This document shows, in pieces, positions 58,229-64,000 of a stretch of DNA of 64,000 nt. The position numbers were made by a program, and so were the translations under genes. The DNA comes from Mesocentrotus franciscanus (taxonomy: Eukaryota > Echinodermata > Echinoidea > Camarodonta > Strongylocentrotidae). The notes beneath the pieces are model-generated. The model saw nothing but the letters and a program-made list of their open reading frames with translations, was not told where the DNA came from and made no database searches. The DNA is taken from NCBI GenBank assembly GCA_037976565.1, contig CP137668.1, positions 24,510,280 to 24,574,279 on the forward strand, read 5' to 3'. The number at the start of each line of letters is the position of its first letter. The stretch's first letter is position 1.

Positions 58229-58823
58229 TTATGCTCCATCTCATTTCACAATTCATGTTTGATACTTTTTTAATTTTAGTGCAATAGAATCTACTGTGAA
58301 CAAATTTTAGTTCCGTCTATTTTTTAACTAACATTGTAAAGAGTCAGTAAAGATGTTTAAAAAACACAGGACTGGAGACGTTCTTTTAACTTTCACTTCA
58401 ATTCATTATTATTCAACAAAGCCAGGCATATCGGCGGATATCAGTGCGGAAACAGCACACTTCCACTGATAGCGCCCGGGGTGGGTCGGGCGGAAACAGC
58501 GATACCAGTTCCGATGTGGTACCTGCCTCATGTAAACTAAAAGAGAATTGTTAAAACAACTCACCTAGACTATTCCTTCTGTTAATCCACGCGTGTCTGT
58601 TTTGTTCACCTGCTACTCTTGTGACCACGCCGCGGGCAGAACGATTGATTTTTGGTAATGATGGACAAAGAAATTACATCTCATTTGACGACTCAAGGGA
58701 CAATAAAGTGTTTTGGTGGCTGAAAAGAAGAGTCTGCTATATGCACACAAGCTAGAGATCGCGTCGAGCAAAGCCTATATATGCACAAGCTGTATGGTAA
58801 ATTATCTCAAGGTGGCGCTCGAC
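58229..58823. other. Nothing recognisable
   Basis: A CpG-rich patch at 58435-58520 (gatagcgcccggggtgggtc) has no identified role. Confidence 0.35.
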
Positions 58824-59022
58824 TTTGATGATCATCAGAGCCACCCCTTTGCACAATCGATGGCTCTGATGATCATAGCTGGTAGAGATCCTATAAATTA
58901 TAGAGATCCTATAAATTATAGGATCTCTACCAGCTGTGATCATCAGAGCCAATCTCTACCAGCTATGATCATCAGAGCCATCGATGATGGAACATTATAG
59001 GATCTCTACGTTTGATGATCCT
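58824..59022. repeat. Compound palindrome (GGCTCTGATGATCATAGCTG)
   Basis: GGCTCTGATGATCATAGCTG plus GTAGAGATCCTATAA appears once forward and two to three times inverted (58862-58897, 58913-58950, 58952-58980), with ATCCTATAAATTATA duplicated at the centre. Confidence 0.75.
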
Positions 59023-59640
59023 GGAGCGAAGCCCCCGGACGCTCTCAGATGGCCGTCTTGAGCGAAAGAAACACAGTCTCTCCTGAGGAAAATTTATACA
59101 ACAAAGGGTTGTCTTCAGGAACCATTTCTATTTTCATGGCCGGGTTCAGCGGCCCGTCTTTGGGCCCCTGGTGGGTTGCAGGGTAAAGTACCTGTTTAGG
59201 GTCCGCAGGGGATTGAGCGCCCGGACGCTCTGGAGTTTTGGCAATTCAGAACCTTAAAGATAGCCATCTTGAGGGACAGAAACACCCACTCTCTCCTATA
59301 AGGACAATTTTATACAATAATAATAATAATAATAATGGTAATCTGGATTTATATAGCGCTTAATACGGAATACCGTCTTTAAGCGCTTTACAGATATTAT
59401 TATCACGGCCATCGGATTCATTCACGCACAATGTGCACCATCTCCACTCCACAATAAAGGGTTGCCTCTTTGGAACCACTCCTATCCTTAGGGATCGGAT
59501 CCAGGGGGCAAAGCCTCCGGACGCTCTCGTGTTTTAGCAATTCAGAACCATAAAGATAGCCGTCTTGAGCGATAAAAACTCCTAACCATCCCTTTTAATT
59601 TGCATCGCCCCTATTGGGTTATTTCGTTCTCTCCTAAGGA
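59023..59640 (+). repeat. Diverged tandem modules (CGGACGCTCT ... AAAGATAGCCGTCTTGAG)
   Basis: CCCGGACGCTCTNG(A/T)GTTTT, GCAATTCAGAACC.TAAAGATAG and CCGTCTTGAGCGA words occur three times (about 59030, 59220, 59515) at spacings of about 190 and 295 bp. The second gap holds a SINE-like insert. Confidence 0.6.
59316..59460 (-). mobile_element. 3' end of a SINE/LINE (minus strand)
   Basis: AAT repeats (59316-59336), then tctggatttatatagcgctt and taagcgctttacagatatta. In reverse complement this reads as the common TGTAAAGCGCTT...AAGCGCTATATAAAT-(ATT)n retroposon tail. Confidence 0.6.
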
Positions 59641-59834
59641 CAATTATAATTTTCTCTTAAAAGTTCACATAGCCCCTAGTAGTTAATTTTATAAAATAAT
59701 CATCTCTCTTTCTCCATTAAAGACAATTTTATAATTTTTTGTCTTACTGTTCACCTATCGCCCGAAGTCTTCGTAGGCACATGTTGAGCCAAATCATCGG
59801 CAATATAATCTGTATGTGTAAATTTAAGTTTCAT

Positions 59835-59839
59835 GTTCT

Positions 59840-59877
<38 letters not shown>

Positions 59878-60220
59878 TCTTCTTCTTCTTCTCTTTTACC
59901 TTCTTTTTCCTTTTTCTTCTATCGCTCTCTCTGTTCCCCTTCACCCCTTTTAGGCCACAAAAAGGGGTAGGGCCGAGATCGATTCGACCCCTGATTTGCC
60001 ACTGACTTACACTTTAACATTATCGACGCATTTCGCATAGCTTGCGGTGGGATGGGTTATTTTTCTCTCTCTCTCTCCTTTCCCTCTCTTTTCTTTTTAT
60101 CCTTCTTTTCTATTTCTTTTCTCAATTTTTTTTTCTGCTGTCGCTCTCTCTTTCCCCCATTTTTGGCCGCCAAAGGAGGGGGAGCGGCCGATTCGGCCCC
60201 CTGCATGCATGACCCCCACT
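59835..60220 (+). repeat. Two units of a pyrimidine-rich repeat
   Basis: Units at 59835-59995 and 60060-60215 share a CT microsatellite, TCGCTCTCTCT, CCCCNTTTTGGCC and GGGG.GGGCCGATTCG words. TTC repeats lie at 59874-59892. Confidence 0.6.
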
Positions 60221-60934
60221 ATTTCTTAAACTGAAGGGGTAGCATTATATATTTTTTTGAGTCAGAAATTTTGTAAATTCCTACAATTCAGACCATGTGT
60301 TACAAGTTACGACTGCCCAGCGGCTGTATAAACTGAGAAATACACGAAGTGGGAGTCGAGTCGAGTAGGAGGGGGTTTACGGTCAACATCTCTCTTATTT
60401 TGGTTGCTCACTTTATTTCTTTCTCATTTATATTTTTTTGCTAATGGACCAGGGGGTGCACACCCAATATCCCCATAGCTACGCCACTGTCTACCACAGT
60501 ATATGGTTTAACCCAGGGGCGGCGGAGTGACTTCCAAAGTGGGCGGGGGTGTGGCACCAACAAAAAGGGCACTTTCTGGAAAAAGAGGACACCTACAAAG
60601 GGAAATATCAAACCAAAATATACAATATTTTAGACATTGGTATATATACCCCTACATTGTGATTACATTATCATGGATGATTTCAATATTTGTTTCTCTT
60701 TATACATCATACAAGATATTGCCCTTATACTTTGCAGTTGGGTGTGATGGTCTGAATTTTTACGATTTGTGAGGTCGCAGTGCGAATTTTACCAATCTTG
60801 ATGGGGTTATAAGCACATTCTCATAACGAAAGACTTAAAAGAGCTTTAATAAGTAAAATAATTATATCATCTATATTAAAATGCGAGCAAGCGTAGCGAG
60901 TGAGCTTTGGGGGAAATTGCTCTCAGTCGCTTGA
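60221..60934. other. Repeat-like, not classified
   Basis: gtgcacacccaatatccccatagctac-type and gcgagcaagcgtagcgagtg words look repeat-derived. No gene. Confidence 0.35.
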
Positions 60935-62290
60935 AATTAGGGGCACGTTTAATGATGAGAGGAAAAGGGGACACTTATCGAAAGGAATAAGACACTAATT
61001 AGACAAGAAAAGGAGCACGTCTCAAAGTACAACGGGTAATTATCAGAGGTGAAAATGGGGCACTTCCTACAACTGAAAAGAGGCACTCACCAGGGATGAA
61101 AAAAAGACACTTATGAGAATGGGAAATGGGCATTTGTCGACGGAAAAGGGGCACCCATCAGATTTTGAAAGGGGCATTTATAAGAGGTATAAAGGGGCAT
61201 TTATGAAAAGGGGATATTTCCTTTAATTATTATTGTTATCATTGTTAAAAGGGAAATTATCAGAGGTGAAAAGGGGTACTTATCGCACCTGAAAAGGGCA
61301 CTGACCAGATATGAAAAGGGGCACTTATGAGAATGAAAAAGGGGCACTGACAAGATATGAAAAGTGGCACTTATGTGAAAGAAATGGGGCACCGATCAGA
61401 TTTTAATAGGGGCATTTATCGGAGTTGAAAGGGGGCTTTTATGAGAAGGGGGAAGTGGCTCTTATTAAAAAGAAAAATAGGCACATGTTAAAATAAACGG
61501 GGCACTTATCAGAGATGAAAACAGGTAATTATGAGAAAGGAAGGGCACGTGTCAAAATAAACGGGCAGTTATTAAAGGTGGAAAGGGGCACTCATCAGAG
61601 ATGAAAAGAGCACTTATCAGGAGGAGGGGCACTAATTGTCAAAGAAAACGAGCATCTCTCAGATTTGAATAGGGGCAATTATCGGAGGTGAAGGGGCGCT
61701 TATCTGAAATGAAAAGGAGTAACTCGTACCTGAAAAGGGTAATTTACCACAGATGATAAGGGGCACTTATGAGAATGAAAAGGGACACTTTTCACAGTTG
61801 AAAAGGGGCATTTATGAGAAGGGAAGGGGCTCTTTGTTATAAATAGGGGCACTTATTAGAAAGGAAAAGGGGCACATGTGAAAATAAAAGGTGCGCTTAT
61901 CCGAGTTAAAAAGTGGTACATGTAGTTATTAAAAGGGGAAGGGGCACTTCTTACAAAGGAAAAGAGACACTTGTCAAAGTAAAAGGGGCAACTCTCAGAT
62001 TTGAATAGGGCAATTATCAGAGGTAAAGAGGGCACTTATCAAAAAGTGAAAAGGGGCACTTCTCGTATCTGAAAAGGGGCACTAACTAGAGATTAAATAG
62101 GGCACTTGAATGGGAAATGAACACTTACTGCAAAGGAAAATGGGAACTTGTCGAAGGAAAAGGGGCACGTGCCAAAATAAAAAGGGGCACTTATCAGAGG
62201 TGAAAAGGGGAAGGGGCACTTTATAAAGTAATATGGGCACTTTTCCTATGTAAAAAGGGGTACTAAACATAGTTAAAGGGGCACTTTTGG
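60935..62290 (+). repeat. Degenerate minisatellite, core GAAAAGGGGCACTTATNAGA
   Basis: About 1.35 kb of units 20-30 bp long built on AAAAGGGGCACTTAT followed by CAGAGGTG, GAGAATG or CAAAGTA. Strongly purine-rich on this strand. Minus-strand open frames with repeated KCPF/VPLF peptides are artefacts of the repeat. Confidence 0.9.
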
Positions 62291-63180
62291 GGTACTTGAC
62301 GTCAGACCAGTAGAGCGATTGTTTACGATTTTATCACGACTCGAAGAGTTCAATGTACTAACATTCTAGTAGTCTTATTATTTAGAAGCTAAATCAGAAA
62401 GATGATCTTTGTTTAGATTTCCTATCTAATACAATTATCTTTGCTTCGAAAGCCGTGCAGTGTGCGATGGGCTTTAAAATAACCAAATGTGAACAAAATA
62501 ATAATAAGTATAGAAAAGCAAATTTTGAATCGTTACAAAGGACCATCTTAATGTGATTCTGACGGGACATTTTCCTTCCTACCAATGCTCTTTAAAATGT
62601 GGGAAAATAGATCATTATAAAGGTAGAAAGGCAATAATAGAAACACAATTCAAACCGAATACCAACTTAACTGAATTTAAACTTAAATTATTAAAAAAAA
62701 CAATAATTTCTACTTCTTGGACCATTACCCCCAAACGCTACCCTGGGAAAATACCCCCTAAATTGGACAATTTAACCTGGACAACTAAGCTAGGACAACC
62801 TATCCCCCTGGACGACTACTCTCAGAACTACCAGCTACCACTGGAAAAATAACACAAGATTGATTACCTCTGGACAACTCCCCAGGGACAAGTACCTCTA
62901 GGGCAATTACCACCGAGGCATTTGTTTGTCCGAATGGAGGTTGTTGTCCGGGGTGGAAGAATAGCGGCTATATTTGTCCTAGGATCTACCCTAGTAATGA
63001 CCTGAAATGATAATCACGGCTTTCCTGGAAATGTAGATATTAAGCATTTTATTTGCATTTTAAACGGTGTTCGCATCTTCCTAAGTTTGATTGATGAATA
63101 ATGCAGATTATCTAAATTGCACCAGCGCCATCTATCGAATCGTGGATTTTGACAAAAAACTCCAACGAAGAAGAAGAAGA
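62291..63180. other. Nothing recognisable
   Basis: From 62738 to 62960 words such as ctggacaactaccccctgg recur loosely (tggacaa, ggacaact, ggacaa), suggesting another degenerate repeat. No coding gene. Confidence 0.4.
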
Positions 63181-63194
63181 GGAGTGAAAGAGAT

Positions 63195-63261
63195 AATGTG
63201 TGTGTGTGAGAGAGAGAGAGAGACCGATAGAGTGAGAGAGAGGAGAGAAAGATAGATATAG

Positions 63262-63323
<62 letters not shown>

Positions 63324-63324
63324 T

Positions 63325-63378
<54 letters not shown>
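63195..63378 (+). repeat. GA/TA microsatellite
   Basis: GT and GA dinucleotide runs with a central TATATATA (63262-63282). The long minus-strand ORFs are low-complexity artefacts. Confidence 0.95.
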
Positions 63379-63379
<1 letters not shown>

Positions 63380-63441
63380 GAGGGGGTTGAGGGATAATAG
63401 TGAAATGCACAACATGCAAAATTGAGATAGGAACATAATTA

Positions 63442-63573
63442 GAGTAAAACCTGCTATAGTGACGAATTGTATAGAAACACCATTTTTTCTTTTTCCCTTG
63501 ATCTTTTGTTTCTCACTGAAACATGTCCTAAAGGAACCTGTATATAAGGTCTAATAAGGACCAACTGCAGGCG
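63442..63573 (-). mobile_element. Partial CAGTCAAACCTG MITE, copy 4
   Basis: agtaaaacctgctatagtga and ctcactgaaacatgtcctaaaggaacctg match the inverted copy 2027-2210. Both ends are degraded. Confidence 0.55.
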
Positions 63574-63654
63574 CGCCGGAAGCAGTTTGGGATTGGGGGC
63601 AAACATTCCAGGGGGGCTCACCTTTCATGGGCAGTGGCGTAATGAGCAAAAACG

Positions 63655-64000
63655 TCAAGGGGCGGAGTCCCTGGAAGCTCAGAGATTTTAGGCATTAAAT
63701 TACGGTCAGATAAGCATATTTAGATACCTTATTTGTGACACTGGCAGGTCACTAATTGGCGTGGGGACCAGGGGGCTGAGCCCCATGAAGCTCAGGGGTT
63801 TTAGGCATTTAATTATGGTCAGATGAGCTCGCAGGGGCCCTCCTTAGGGCCCTTGGTGGGGGTCCAGGGGGCGGAGCTCCCGTAAGCTCAGGGGTTTTAG
63901 GCATTTAATTACGGTCAGATGAGCATATTTTGATACCTCATTTGTGACACTGGCAGGTCACTCATTCTTTCTTTCTCTCTTTCTTTATTTTTCTCTTTAA
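63655..64000 (+). repeat. Tandem modules of about 100 bp (GGGGCGGAGCYCC ... TTAGGCATTTAATTACGGTC)
   Basis: Three units begin at about 63661, 63773 and 63869 with GGCKGAGYYCC, AAGCTCAGGGGTTTTAGGCA and ACGGTCAGATGAGC. The first and third continue through TTTGTGACACTGGCAGGTCA; the second has a different middle. The array may continue past the window edge. Confidence 0.8.

Noticed and set aside
60935..62290. Regularly spaced repeats resembling a CRISPR array
   Set aside because: Units are 20-30 bp, degenerate and contiguous without unique spacers, in an animal genome. It is a minisatellite.
63014..63436. 140-codon minus-strand frame
   Set aside because: Mostly a SLSLSLS peptide from the GA microsatellite.

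Overview
This is a piece of an animal nuclear genome. It is AT-rich, almost free of long coding ORFs, and packed with short non-autonomous DNA transposons. Several repeat families (the TACAGTCAAACCTG element, the TTAAAGGGGAAGTCCACC element, the GGGCCCCGTCTTA element and the GTGTATAAGNCGCA element), together with a Crypton-type tyrosine recombinase and CR1/L2-like retrotransposon debris, look like a marine deuterostome, most likely an echinoderm and perhaps a sea urchin. That assignment rests on remembered repeat style, not on a search.

The only host gene I can support is on the minus strand. Three exons (34087-34269, 18314-18379, 15832-16025) have good splice sites, join in one reading frame (phases 1-1 and 1-1, then 0), and encode the N-terminal part of a Rho GTPase-activating protein of the ARHGAP18/28/40 family. 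The introns are large (15.7 kb, 2.3 kb and at least 15.8 kb). The GAP domain would lie beyond the left edge and the 5' end to the right of 34.3 kb. Most of 1-34 kb is therefore intron filled with repeats.

The only other near-complete coding unit is a Crypton tyrosine recombinase on the plus strand at 54655-56160. It has about 500 codons with the R, HxxR, H and Y catalytic residues present, but it is broken by three one-base frame changes, each at a short A run. Hairpin-forming sequences sharing a TATTG(A/C)CC motif flank it on both sides.

Mobile-element layout: TTAA-flanked elements whose ends read TTAA-AG (Kolobok/T2-like) at 6680, 8555, 18521, 22516, 23517, 30145, 33527, 34306, 35505, 41048, 41952, 50699 and 53745; TA-flanked mariner-like elements at 326, 2027, 24393, 43203, 44383 and 46936; a MULE-like element with an exact 9-bp target duplication at 12150; GGGCCC-ended elements at 10478, 13183, 15147 and 33256; several large foldbacks; a tRNA-derived SINE at 50955; and non-LTR retrotransposon fragments at 12640, 25500 and 47161 plus several 3' tails. 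The right end (58.8-64 kb) changes character: compound palindromes, pyrimidine tracts, a 1.35-kb degenerate GGGGCACTTAT minisatellite and roughly 100-bp GGGGCGGAGCYCC tandem modules. I see no RNA genes apart from the SINE head, and no CRISPR array.
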